The notes beneath the pieces are model-generated. The model did no database searches, was not told the origin of the DNA, and saw nothing but the letters and a program-made list of their open reading frames with translations. A stretch of 64,000 nucleotides of DNA from Emiliania huxleyi CCMP1516 (Eukaryota; Haptophyta; Isochrysidales; Noelaerhabdaceae): positions 194,872-258,871 of the forward strand of contig NW_005201080.1 of assembly GCF_000372725.1 (NCBI RefSeq). Reading direction: 5' to 3'. Position numbers and translations under genes: made by a program. Position 1 is the stretch's first letter. Each line of letters starts with the position of its first letter. Positions 21,455 through 31,674 of the stretch are shown one piece after another.

Positions 21455-24400
21455 CTACTGGTAGGGGTCGCTCGCTATCCATGGATGTTGCAGCGCCTGC
21501 TGCGCCGTCGGCCGCTGGTCGGGGTCCACCTTGAGCAGCGACCCGACGAAGGAGAGGAAGAGCTTGTCGTCCGAGTGCAGCCGGTGCCGCAGCGAGGACG
21601 GCTTCGGCCGGAGCAGGCAGATGGCGCCGGAGGCGTCGCGCTCGTAGGGGGTGTCGCCGACGAAGAACTTGTGCGTGTGGCGACCGCGCTCAAGCATCCG
21701 CTGCGGGAAGGGGCCGAGGATGCCCACGATCCTACGGAAAGGGGGGGGGGGGGGGCTTAAGGCTGACTCTGCCCGAAAAGGGGGCGTGCGCAGCCGCCCT
21801 CTCGGCAGCGCAACGCGCGCGCGATCTGGGCGCGATCTCGGGCGCACCTCGCGAGCATGGTGGCGAGGGAGTCGTTTTGGAAGAGCACGTACCCCGTGTG
21901 CAGCTCCGCGAGGATGGCCCCGAGCGACCAGAGGTCGATCTTTTGGCCGTAGCCGAGCCCGAGCACCACCTGCTCTCGTGGGCAAGGGGGGGGGGGGGGG
22001 TGGCTATGACTCACGCCGCGGAGGCAGAGCGCGAGAGCGCGAGAGCCTCCGGCGCGCGGTAGGAGCGCGACTGCACGTAGGAGGAGAGGTGATCCGTCGT
22101 GAAGCAGGAGGAGCCAAAGTCGATCACCTGCCGAGAGCACACGAGAGGAGGCGGGGGTGTCCCTTGCCGCCGAGGGTGTCCCGAGGTTGCGCGAGGGGCG
22201 TGGTGGCGACCACCTTGACCTCGCAGCGCGAGTAGGACTGGATCAGGATGTTCTCCGGCTTGAGGTCGCAGTGGATGAGGCCGAGCCTAGCCTCCACCGA
22301 TCTCGGGTCATCTCGCGTCATCTCGGCGGATCTGCAGCGGCCCCACCGGTGCACAAAGACGAGATATGGGGAGATATGGGGAGATATGGCACCGGCGCCC
22401 GGTGCACAAAGACGAGCTCTTCTTTTCACAGCTAGTACTCACAGCTAGTACTCACCGGTGCACGAAGACGAGCGCCTCCAGGCATTGCTTGGCGATGCGG
22501 CGGAGGCGCGGCAGCTGGAAGTACCGCTCGCCGCCAGAGTCTCGGTTGAAGCGCGAGAACTCGTACCTGCGAAGGCGGGGGGGGAAGAGGCGGGAGTGCG
22601 GAGTCGCGGCCGGATCGAACGCACAAGTTGTCCCAAACATCTCGGCCGATCTCCGGCCGCATCTCGGCTGCATCTCGGCCGCGTCTCGCACAAGTTGTCG
22701 CGCAGCAGCTCGCAGACGAGGAAGAGATGCTCGCGGTGGTAAAAGTAGTCGTACATGCGCAGCACGTGGTGCTCGTCGCGCGGGTCGTGCCTCAAGGGGG
22801 GGGAAGGGGAGGCAGGCGGCCCGAGGTGAGGCATCCCCTCCACACGTGAGCCGTGGGCAGTCCCGTGGGCGAGGCGACAGCCAAATCTCTGGCGAGGCGA
22901 CAGCCAAATCTCCGGCGAGGCGACAGCCAAATCTCGAGGTCTCGAGGGGCGGAGAAAGGGACGAGTCGCGGCCAGCCGAGCCCGGCGGCCCTCGGGCGGC
23001 AGGTCGCTCGCTCACTTGCGCAGGTATCGCAGGAGCTTGATCTCGTCGAGCGACTGGTCGAAGAAGTCCTTGTTGTTCTTGATGATCTTGATGCAAACCT
23101 GCGCGCGGCGCGAGATGGGGAGACATGGGACGAGGCGCTCTCCGCCGCAAGCTCGAGGGCCGTGGAGGGGCCGACCCCCTCCCTCCCCCTCCCTCCCCCT
23201 CCCTCCCCCTCCCTCCACCTCTCGGCGATCTCTCGGCTCCCGTCTCCGAGGATCTGCGGGGAGGGACCATCTCGGGCCATCTCGGGCCTATCTCGGGCCT
23301 ATCTCGGGCCTATCTCGGGCCATCTCGGCAGGCGGACCATCTCGCCCGTGTGCAGGTCGAGGCACTGCACCGCCTTGGAGAAGGCGGCCGAGCCGAGGTA
23401 CTCCTTGACCTGCCGGGGAGATCAGCCGAGGTCAGCCGAGATCAGCCGAGATCAGCCGGGGGCGAGCCAGCTCGCCGACCTGGTAGCGCGACGCGATCAG
23501 CGAGTGCAGCCGGATCGGGAAGTCCTTATTCTCCTGCGCACAGCGAGGGCACTGTGAGGAGGCGCTCTTCACGGCAGCCGCCTCGGCAAGCCCTTCCCTT
23601 CTCCTCGAAGCCGGTCCGCGCGCGCTCGTGCACCACCCGCAGCTCCAGCGTCTCGAACCTCGCCTGGCCGAGGCCATGTCTCGGCTCAGCCTCGGGGCTC
23701 AGCCTCGGCCGGAGAACGGCGCAGATCTCGATGAGATCTCGATGAGATCTCGGCTGGATCTCGGCTGGATCTCGGCTGGATCTCGGACTCGCCTCGGCGG
23801 CGCGCATCCGCTCCATCGGGTCGAGCTCCGGGTCGGACTCCTCGACCACCTGGCGAGGGGAACAGGGGCACAGAGGCCGTGACCTCACCACCTCGGGGCC
23901 CTCACGCCGCGCGACCATCCCCGGCCAACACCTCCTCCTCGCTCTCCTCGTCCTCCTCCTCCTCGCTCTCCTCCTCGTCGTCGTCCGGGGGAGGCCCAAT
24001 CGGCGGACCCGTCTGCCGCCGCCTCCGTTCCCACCCGCTCGGCTCCTCCTCCTCGTCCTCCTCGTCCTCCTCCTCCTCCTCGTCCTCCTCAGCGCTGCCC
24101 CCTCCCAATGGGTACCCCGTCGCTCTCCTCTCCCGCCGCCCGCCCCTCCCCGCCGCCTCCGCCTCCTCCTCTCCCTCCTCCTCCTCCTCCTCCTCCTCCT
24201 CCTCGTCGTCGTCGCTCTCCGGCGGCGCAGGCGGCAAGCCCGTCAGGTTGCGCTTCATCTTTGGCGGCGTCGGCTGCTCCATCGCCTGCGGGACGGTGAG
24301 GCGAGGCGAGGAGGAGGAGTGAAGGAGAGGAGCGGAGAGAAGCGGAGAGGAGAAGAGAGGAGAGGAGCGGAGAGGAGAGGAGAGGAGCGGAGCGGAGAGG

Positions 24401-24745
24401 AGCGGAGCGGAGAGGACTCCACGCCTCCTCCGTGAAAGCGACGCCGCTAGCCTCTCGCACGCTGCTGCGGCAGCTGCTCGCGTCGGAGTCGCGGCCGCTC
24501 GACGCGCGGAGCCTCACCACCCGCTCCAGCGACCGCGCGAGCGCCGCCTCCGTCGCCTCCGCCTCCTCCTTCTCGCCCCCCTTGACCGCCCACCCTACGC
24601 CCGCTGCGCCCGCCGCCGCAGCCTCCTCCGCCTCGCCCGCCGCGCCGCCCGCCGCGCCGCCGCCGGCGATGGCGGGCCGCGGCTGCAGCGCGCTGCCCCC
24701 TCCACCTCCCGCCTCCGAGGAACAGCTCTCGCCGCCGCTGGCCAT

Positions 24746-24780
<35 letters not shown>

Positions 24781-25615
24781 CTGCAGCAGCCGGGCTGCCG
24801 GCAGGGGCGGTGGCAGCAGCGGTTGCGGCCGGGTTGGGGATAATCTCGAAGCCAGCGCGTGCTGCGGTGCGGGGTCTGTCGGCACCTGGCACGGACAGCG
24901 GCGCCCGTCTGTTCTCTCGCCCCCTCAGCTCTCTTGCACTCCCTTCTCTCTTCTCTGCTCCACCCCTCTGCCTCTAATTGCCGCTCCCGCCGCCCCTCTG
25001 CACCCCCTCCACCGCTCTCCCTCTCGCAGCGCTGCACCCCGCAGCGCGCGCCCTGCAGAGGAAGGAGCGGACCCTCCCTCTACCCCTCCCTCTCTGTCTC
25101 TGTCTCTGTCTCTGTCTCTGTCTCTGTCTCCCTCTCCCCTCACCCGAGCTGCAAGCGGAGCCCGCAGCGCTGTGCCCCGACGGCGAAGATACGGATCGAG
25201 GATTGGAGCAGCGCGAGGAGCGAGAGGAGCGGGAGGAGCGCGGAGAGCGCGCGCCCGCGGCGGCGAGCCGGTCCGTGCTCGGCGCTCCCGCGCTCGCCTC
25301 CTTCTCGTACCCCAAGTCCTCGTCGTCCTCCCACTCGTCAACATCCGGGTCATCGTCGGGGTCGTGGAAGCGCGGTGGAGTTCCGTCCGTGTCGGGCGGC
25401 GCGACGAGGGGGGCTGGCGCGTCGGGCGCGTCGCCCGCGCCGCCGCCGCTGCCGCGGCCGCTCACGTTGGCGTGTGCCACCAGCCGCTCGAGCCGCGAAG
25501 AGGCGTCGGCGGTCAAGCCTGAGGCGGCAACCTCGCTCCTCAAGGCGGCCTCAGCCTGGTGGAGGCCCTTGGTGGAGAGGAAGTCGAGGATCAGGTCCAA
25601 CGTGCTTTGCGTCAT
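21455..25615 (-). CDS. Plant-type DYRK kinase (DYRKP) with LisH-like N-terminus
   Basis: The gene starts at ATG 25615 with 'LDLILDFLSTKGLHQAEAAL', a LisH-like helix pair seen at the N-terminus of plant DYRKP kinases, then an acidic disordered region ending 'DEWEDDEDLGYEKE'. Inferred exons include 24425-24885, 23932-24285, 23793-23849, 23604-23663, 23480-23533, 23338-23409, 23016-23098, 22692-22790, 22456-22566, 22214-22286, 22047-22127, 21848-21969 and 21455-21730. Kinase features: glycine-loop equivalent 'YLGSAAFSKAVQ', Lys in 'VCIKIIKNNKDFF', catalytic 'HCDLKPENIL', an 'IDFGSS' Mg loop, and activation loop 'YVQSRSYRAPE' whose second Tyr is autophosphorylated in DYRKs. Several introns have GC donors and one (23534-23603) seems to start GA. 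The join between 24885 and about 25300 is unresolved. Plant and algal DYRKPs act in growth and nutrient signalling. Confidence 0.85.
22860..23790. repeat. Intronic minisatellites of the kinase gene
   Basis: Introns of the kinase gene are filled with short tandem repeats: three copies of 'gcgaggcgacagccaaatct' at about 22868-22935; a CCCTCCCT run at about 23165-23215; 'atctcgggcct' units at 23270-23330; 'agatcagccg' units at 23412-23460; and 'gatctcggctg' / 'gatctcgatga' units at about 23722-23790. Similar 'catctcggctg' units also occur at 22640-22690 and, in another gene, at 28505-28545. The intron at 24286-24424 is a run of 'ggagcggaga' units and the one near 25095-25135 a 'ctctgt' run. Confidence 0.8.
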
Positions 25616-25704
25616 TCTCTTCGCGGGAGCCCCGGGCAGCGAGCCGGCTCGGCGTGTGAGCCACAGAAAATTACCAGTCGCTCCGGCCGGACCATGATGT
25701 GCGG

Positions 25705-25745
25705 TTACCGACTGCACTCCAAGTGCTCCAAGTTCAGCGGAGCTG
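25705..25745. repeat. Dispersed repeat R5
   Basis: The segment around 'gactgcactccaagtgctcc' recurs at about 14710, 16285 and 44365. Family and full length are unknown. The rest of 25616-26050 shows no gene. Confidence 0.5.
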
Positions 25746-26054
25746 GGAATAGGACCGCCGCAAGCGGCGTGGCGTGGAGCGGTTGCGCATCCCTCCGGGG
25801 GCCCCTCTGCGCCGGGGAGGCGTTGTTGGAGGCTAGGACGCAAGCGTCCGTCGCCCTTTTCAAACTCGGGGCCCACTCCGCTACGCTCCGACCCGAATTT
25901 GGAGGGCCTAAAAGTTTAAGGTGTTCCTGCGCAAAAGGGGTCGGACACAGGGCGCAGCTCATGCTAAGAGCTAGAAGGGGAGCTAGAGAGAACGACTACC
26001 CTGTCCCATTATTGCGTACACCAACACCACAAAAGCTCTCTCTCTCTCCTGTCC

Positions 26055-26474
26055 TCACTCAGGGCGGTCACAACTACCGAGTCCCTCGACTAGCTGCCAC
26101 GTTGCCGACCGAGAGCGGATCTCCTCCTGCTCCGCAAGGAGGGTGGCCAAGGCTAAAGTCTTGCCGGAGCCGCCGGGCGCGTTGACGACTTGGAGAAGGT
26201 CGCCCTTGTACTTGTACGTTGTCGAGAAATGCTCGAGGGGGTGCTTTGTGGGGCGGTGCGCAGCCAGGCCAGCAGTGAGGGGAGGCGCACCCTCACTCTC
26301 CTCGGTTGCAGAGCTCGTCGGAGGCTGCGGCACGACGGGAGGGTCGCGACAGCGCGACAAGCAGTCCTCGGGCGAGCCGACGCGCATGTCCAACCAGCGC
26401 TGGGACTCGTTGTGACGGCAGACGCCGGCTGCCTCTCCAACCGCTTCTGCAGCTTCCTTCTTTGCCCGGTGCAT
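26055..26474 (-). CDS. P-loop NTPase / helicase-like fragment
   Basis: A 139-residue frame holds a Walker A motif, 'NAPGGSGKTLALATLLAEQ', preceded by 'YKGDLLQVV' as in superfamily 1 or PIF1-like helicases. No Walker B or later helicase motifs follow, so this is a fragment or one exon. The flanks are repeat-rich, so a remnant of a helicase-bearing element is as likely as a host gene. Confidence 0.4.
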   Translation of the reverse strand: MHRAKKEAAEAVGEAAGVCRHNESQRWLDMRVGSPEDCLSRCRDPPVVPQPPTSSATEESEGAPPLTAGLAAHRPTKHPLEHFSTTYKYKGDLLQVVNAPGGSGKTLALATLLAEQEEIRSRSATWQLVEGLGSCDRPE

Positions 26475-27067
26475 GGGCTCGATCCGATTCCGCAGCGTGT
26501 CGTCCCCAGCGGCGGTGCTGCGCGGGAGGCGGCCGCGGGCACGCTGGGCTCGATCAGCGGCTTTCCCTCAGTTGCTCCGAAAGCACGGATTTGGCGGACG
26601 TTCTGGGCTTCAATTTTACGGATGTCTTGGCACCAGCTGAAGGCTTGCCCCCGTCCATGGCTCAGATCACATGGTTTCTAAACTCGGTGTCGAACCACCA
26701 GCCCGACGCTCACTACAAGTGACTGCACGGTATTCGGATTTTGCTATTTGCTCGTGTGGGGGTATATTGCTGATTTGTCAATGGTACCGCGTCTGCGACG
26801 CGGGCGCCTTGCGGGCAGAGCCCTTAGCCACCCTTTATATCTTGCGCGGTCAAAAAATGTTTGTTGATCGGCTCGGTAAGGAATGACTCAAAGAGGTCGA
26901 GCCGCGCTAATGGGGTGTCTCCGAGCTTACTGGAGCTCTGATGGACGCGGCCCTGACTATGAATCCCTGACACACAGAGAGTCACTCCGACGGCACACAA
27001 CACCCTATAACTGCGTCATGACCAGCCTGCCATGCGTCGCCGGTACCGCATTCGTCGCAGTGCTTCT

Positions 27068-27361
27068 TTAGCAGGCGGTGGACTGTCGGCTGCGAGGACG
27101 GTCGCATTTGCGCGAGGCGAGGCGATCATTGTTGAGCGTTGCATGCGCCATGACTCGCGCCAGCGCGTGCGGGAGCCCCTGGCTGAGCGTTGAGTCCAGG
27201 CGAGTTGCGCTGGCCACTATCGCTACGCCGAGCCGAGCTGACGCGCCGAGGCGCCGGCCAGTCGCAGCCGTGAGGCATGCCACAGCAGCAGAGGCATCTG
27301 CCACCCATTGGGCGGGCAGACAGAAGGCCAGGGCAGCACCGGCAAGTGCAACGCGCCTCAT
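27068..27361 (-). CDS. Possible small secreted protein
   Basis: A 97-residue frame starts 'MRRVALAGAALAFCLPAQW', which has the basic-hydrophobic-small residue pattern of a signal peptide with a plausible cleavage after 'ADASA'. The rest is Ala-rich and unassigned. The opposite strand is also open over the same stretch, so chance coding in GC-rich DNA is possible. From 26475 to 27067 nothing was recognised. Confidence 0.3.
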   Translation of the reverse strand: MRRVALAGAALAFCLPAQWVADASAAVACLTAATGRRLGASARLGVAIVASATRLDSTLSQGLPHALARVMAHATLNNDRLASRKCDRPRSRQSTAC

Positions 27362-27404
27362 GTCGGAGAGCGACCGGACCTCCTTCGCCGGTTATGATGT
27401 AGAG

Positions 27405-27590
27405 TTTGTTGTAGAGATTTCACGTTGTAGAGCGCCTCTACATCGCTCTACAACCCAACGCACGCAGTTCGTCACGCGGTGGATGTAGAGCTCTACAGCT
27501 CTCTACATTGCTCTACAGCGCTCCAGAGCGCTCTACATCTCTACAGCTCTACAGCGCTCTACACTCTACATCATCTACACCCTCCCTCGG
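27405..27590. repeat. Array of CTCTACA / TGTAGAG motifs
   Basis: Within about 185 bp the 7-mer CTCTACA or its complement occurs more than a dozen times, often back to back as 'tgtagagctctaca'-like or 'gcgctctaca' units. Many pairs can form small hairpins. The block between 27590 and 27840 has open frames but no recognised product. Confidence 0.75.
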
Positions 27591-27889
27591 GATCGGAGTC
27601 AGAAGAGTCGTCCTGGCGCGAGGAGAGCTCGATAAATTCGAGGGGCCAAAATACGCCGCGAGGAGGGCGGAGTTGCGCCGAGAGGCGGGAGAAGCCGCGA
27701 GAGCAAAGGGATCGGCGGGCGGCGGCGGCGCCGCAGAACGAGGCAAGGGGGAGAGCGACGCGACAGAGGATAGAACAGGCAGGGAGGGGCGCGGTCCCTT
27801 GTCAGGAGCAGGAGAACTAGGAGAGCGCAACCAGTAGGAGGCCCGCGCCTGCCCCCGTGCCGCCGCGGGTGCAACGACTTTGTCCTATA

Positions 27890-28135
27890 CGAGAGAGGAA
27901 TCCCTGGGACCCTGTCGTGTGGGTGAACCCTGCCCAGGCCCCAGCCGCAGCCCCCCTCCGTCTCGTCGCCGGTCGTCCGTCTCGCGATGCGCTCCCCCCA
28001 CTCTCTCCCGTCCTCTCGCCGCTCGGCCCCCTCTGTGCTCTGTCCCTGTGTCCCTGGCGCCTGGGGGATCTCGCTCCCATCCCTCGAGCCTCGTTTGGGT
28101 TGTCTGTTTTCTTTCTTTCTTTCTTTGGGCCACCG
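27890..28135. repeat. Dispersed repeat R2, copy 2
   Basis: It contains 'gaccctgtcgtgtgggtgaa' and 'cctcgtttgggttgtctgtt' followed by an (ctttt)-rich run, in the same order as at 16085-16250. It lies just downstream of the convergent glycosyltransferase gene. Confidence 0.55.
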
Positions 28136-28155
28136 AATAAAGAAACTCGTGCCCG

Positions 28156-28666
28156 CTAACTGTTAGCGGTGAGCACACCATTCACCCAGGCTGCCCGGGA
28201 GATGCACCCGCGCAGCTCTCGCAGCCTCTCCAGGCGCGCCGCCTCCGCCCCCGACCCCGCCGCCTCCGCCGCCGCCCCGCCGTCCGGCAAGCCCAAGCGC
28301 TCCGTCAGCGCGCCGAAGGCCTCATTCTCCTTGGACGCGCCGCCCGCCCACGCATGCCGCACCCACCTCCCCACCGGCGAGTTGATCTGCCGAAAGTCGG
28401 CCTCGCCCACCTCATGCGCGTGCTCCTCGTAGGCGGCGGTGCCGGGCGCGCGCGCCACCGCCGCCAAGCATGCCTGCGACTAGAGGCGGCCGTGAGGAGA
28501 CCGCATCTCGACTGCATCTCGGCTGCATCTCGGCTGCATCTCGGCTAAGGCCAGGCCTGCTCCCAGAGGCGGCCATGCAGGAAGAACTTGCGGCACGTGC
28601 CGTTGAAGGGACTCGCCCACCTGTTCACAGGTGCAGGTGTGAAGAGACTCGAGAGGCCCGGCCAAG

Positions 28667-28718
<52 letters not shown>

Positions 28719-29819
28719 TCACCAGGCGCGTAGCAGCGGCGCCAGGCCCGGGTGGTTGAGGTTCGCGAACATGACTCCCGTGTTGAGCTGCGTCTGAGGG
28801 CATGCAGGGCGGTGGGTGAGGGACAACCGGTAAGAGGGGAGGGAGGGAGGGAGGGAGGGAGGGAGGAAGGGAGCGAGCGAGCGAGCGAGGAGAGAGGAAC
28901 GTTGGAAGCAAGAGTCGCTCGGCCGTGTGTCTCAGCCGGGTGACTCGGAGACGCCGTGTGTCTCGCCGATTTGGCCGGGCGTCTGGGCGCGCCTGTGCGT
29001 GCGCCGGCACGTGGATCACGCCCGGGATTGAGTACGGCCGGGCGCAGACGAGGGCGAGGCTCTCCATGCGCGCCTGACAGAGAAGGTAAATCGTAAAAAA
29101 GACAAGTCTGCAGCGGGCGCGAGGCTCTGCAGGCGCGCCGCAAAGGCGGCGCCCGAGGCGAGGGTCTGCGGGTCGGGCTGCTGCGCCGTCAGCTGGAGCG
29201 GCATCAGCCGGCGCAGCAGGTCGGTACCTGCCGGCGCGCGGACGAACGCGTCCGCGTCGAGCAGCAGCGCCCACGCGCAGCCGTCGCGGCGCTGCTGCTG
29301 CGCTGCGCTGGCACCTCCGCCTCTGCTCCTGCTGCGGTGCTGCTCCTCTATGAACTGGAGCACGCGCACCTTCCACCTGCCGCCGACAGAGCCAGAGCGG
29401 CGGGTCAGGGGACCAGCTCAGGAGCAGCGGAGCAGGGCATCGGGGATCGGCGCAGTGCACCAGGCGTAGTGCCTCGAGGAGAGCACAGGGCCGAACGGCG
29501 GAGTGAAGAGGCGGAGGCGCATGCGGGTCGCGTTGCTGTTGGCGGTGCGGACGTAGCGGAAGTTGGCCAGGGCGCTCTTCACGAAGTAGGGCCAGGACTG
29601 CGGCGGCTCGCGAGCCAGCCGGTGCAGGTCCAGTGTCCGCCAGCCCTGGTGCATTGACACGACAGTGAGAGTGCAGCGGTCTGGCCCGCCGGCCGACCAC
29701 GAGCGGCCCTCCCATGGGTAGGAGCCCCACGGCACGGCGCGCTTCGCTGGGCGTGGCCCCACGTCGAGCGAGCGAGCCGAGTCGCGTTGCGTGGAGCCGC
29801 TCACGCCACGTCGGAACAT
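28156..29819 (-). CDS. Putative glycosyltransferase (GT-A fold, GT34-like)
   Basis: Six exons fit in phase: 29461-29819, 29139-29376, 28993-29073, 28723-28793, 28557-28620 and 28156-28473, about 377 residues. The key motif 'CAWALLLDADAFVRAP' contains the DxD-type metal and nucleotide-sugar site of GT-A enzymes. It is followed by 'TQLNTGVMFANLNHPGL', as in galactosyl/mannosyltransferases of the GT34 and related families, and 'NGTCRKFFLHGRLWEQ'. It probably transfers a hexose to a glycan in the secretory pathway; no clear signal anchor was seen in the first 40 residues. Introns mix GT and GC donors; one holds a long (TG)n run, one four 'atgcagccgag' units. Confidence 0.65.
28671..28719. repeat. 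(TG)n microsatellite in an intron
   Basis: About 22 TG units on the plus strand sit directly beside the donor site of the fourth intron of the glycosyltransferase gene. A (GGGA)n run follows in the neighbouring intron at about 28838-28866. Confidence 0.95.
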
Positions 29820-29850
29820 GACACCGGGTTTCTAAACGAGAAGAATTTTA

Positions 29851-29945
29851 GGACCAAGCCCCTTCACCCTTGGGTTTCTTGCCGTCGTGCCTGGGCAGTG
29901 TGCTGGGGCGGGTCCCCAAGGGTGAACCAAGCCCCTCTCACAGCA
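29851..29945. repeat. Inverted repeat nested in direct repeats
   Basis: 'ttcacccttggg' at 29863-29874 pairs exactly with 'cccaagggtgaa' at 29915-29926. The direct repeats 'accaagcccct' (29853 and 29926) and 'gagaagaatt' flank it. It lies just upstream of the glycosyltransferase start. Confidence 0.7.
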
Positions 29946-30189
29946 GAGAAGAATTAGCCAAGCCCACGCCTTGCTTGTTCTTTTTTTCCTAGCTTCCAAG
30001 ATCCTTGCTCTGCAACACTGCAAGCGGTGAGGGGAGAGTTGTCCTTCTCCCATCCCTAGTTTGCTTTCTTTCTAGATCAATACGGGGGACCAGAGAGCGG
30101 GGACGTGTGGGGGATAGCGCTAGCCGGCAGCACACGCCGCTTCTTCGTCCCCTTTTCACGACACGCGCGCACTGACCACTGTACCACCG

Positions 30190-30330
30190 TAGTACACATT
30201 ATACACACAGCAACTGCGGTAAAATTAACCCGGACAGATCAGAGGGAGAGATTTTTAGAAGCAACAAGAATGTGGTACACAGAGAGAGAGAGACTCTCTC
30301 TACACACAGTGATTTGGAGCAGCTTCTTCA
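30190..30330. repeat. Dispersed repeat R4 copy
   Basis: 'gagagatttttagaagcaac' with a nearby 'cacagtgatttgg' matches 60068-60122 in the same order. The core 'gctaaaaatctctctc' (or its complement) also occurs near 35617, 43716, 44532, 44866 and 61907. The remaining sequence of 29946-30620 has no recognised gene. Confidence 0.55.
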
Positions 30331-30630
30331 GATCAGTGCAACAGTGGAGAGTGGTGTGCAGTGGTGCCTCGCCCTCAATTCTGTACGAGACTGTGCCCAC
30401 AGTAAAATGATCGAACCATCGTGCTCATGAAGCATAATCCCGGTGGTATCGTTTGGACAGCTCAAAAGTATCAAATGAATGCTCTTCTATGCGTCAGAGT
30501 TGCTGAGCCACTCCAAGACGCGTGGTTCTGCCTCGAAATGATCTCATCTGCTGCGGCGACAATTTCCTCGCTGCCGGCACCGTATGCTTGCGCGAGTCCC
30601 ACTTCACACGGAACGCGATCCGTCTTGCTC

Positions 30631-31560
30631 TCAACGGTCGCTGTCGCGCTGAGGTTCCACATCTTCTCCGGGGTAATCGTGGAAGAGACGCACGTTCCTC
30701 CACGGCCGATAGAACGCGGCGAGCCGCTGCTTGGTTGCGCAATCGATGGCTCTGACAGCGTAGCCCAACCGCCCTTGCTCGGCCGCAATGTTCCTTGCGG
30801 GGGCCACGGCGGCCGACTTCGGCGCGGGGAGGCCAAAATGCGCGAGCAGTCGTTGCTGGAAGAGCGCTGGCGAGTCCCTCATCTGATCGAGGCTCATCAC
30901 CAGGAACTGCTCGCGCGCGAATGGCCGTGCGAAAACGGTGTCGCCTAATCTCGACGCCTGCCACCGCTCCAGCTGAGGCCAGAACAGGCCGTCTGCAAGC
31001 TGAGTGCGAAATCGGCAAATCGTGTAGATACGCATGCTCCATATGCTCCACGTACGATTTCTTGGCCGGTAGTGCGCAGCGTTGCCAATCGGCCATCCCG
31101 CGGTGGCTGATTTACTCAAACAGGGCGGTGTTGTTGCGGCTCGATATGCTTGGCTTGGCGAAGAATTGGTTGAAGGCCGAGATCTGGCGCGAGGGCGCGA
31201 CACTGGCTCGCGTACGACGACGAACATCTTGACGCGTACAGATTCCGCGCTCGTGAGCATCGCGTGCAGGTTCGCCAGGGCATAGAACGAGAGGACGTTC
31301 CGGGGGGTGCCCTCGGCGAAGCAGCCAGACTCGCAGCTGTCCCCGGCGGAAGAAGCTGGTGCCTCCGGTCGACGACAGCCGAATTTTGCTCCAGGAAGTG
31401 CGTCTCCTTGTTCATGAACGTACCGAGGCTGCTGCCGCACACCCCGGCCTGACTAACCATTTGCCAGACGGAGGTCGTGCTGCACTTCTGTGCGCCCAGC
31501 ACATACAGTAGAGGCAGCTCTCGGCCAAAGCAAATTAAGATCCGCCGCCGCCGCGCAAGT
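30631..31560 (-). pseudogene. Decayed sulfotransferase
   Basis: The N-terminal block 'ELPLLYVLGAQKCSTTSVWQ' (about 31440-31510) is the 5'-phosphosulfate loop of PAPS-dependent sulfotransferases, followed by 'NKETHFLEQ'. The 3'-phosphate block appears as 'VRVKMFVVVREPVSR' (about 31210-31260). The C-terminal part 'REQFLVMSLDQMRDSPALFQ' to 'YRPWRNVRLFHDYPG' (about 30670-30890) fits the family too. These blocks lie in different frames: the frame changes between 'HFLEQ' and the 3'-PB block and again just after it, and one intermediate frame has a stop at about 31108. No splice sites were found that would explain this, so the gene looks inactivated, although several tiny introns cannot be excluded. 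When intact it would sulfate a carbohydrate or similar acceptor. Confidence 0.6.
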
Positions 31561-31674
31561 GTGAACGAGGTGCGGTTTCTTTGAAACCAGAGCGCCCGTT
31601 GGGCAACGCGGCGCTCGCACTAGCCTCCAGACAAGGGCGCCCCCCCCCCCCCGGCGTTACGGAGTCTGTTCATA

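Noticed and set aside
22860-22935. CRISPR-like direct repeats
   Set aside because: The three units are tandem without spacers, lie in a eukaryotic intron and have no cas genes nearby.
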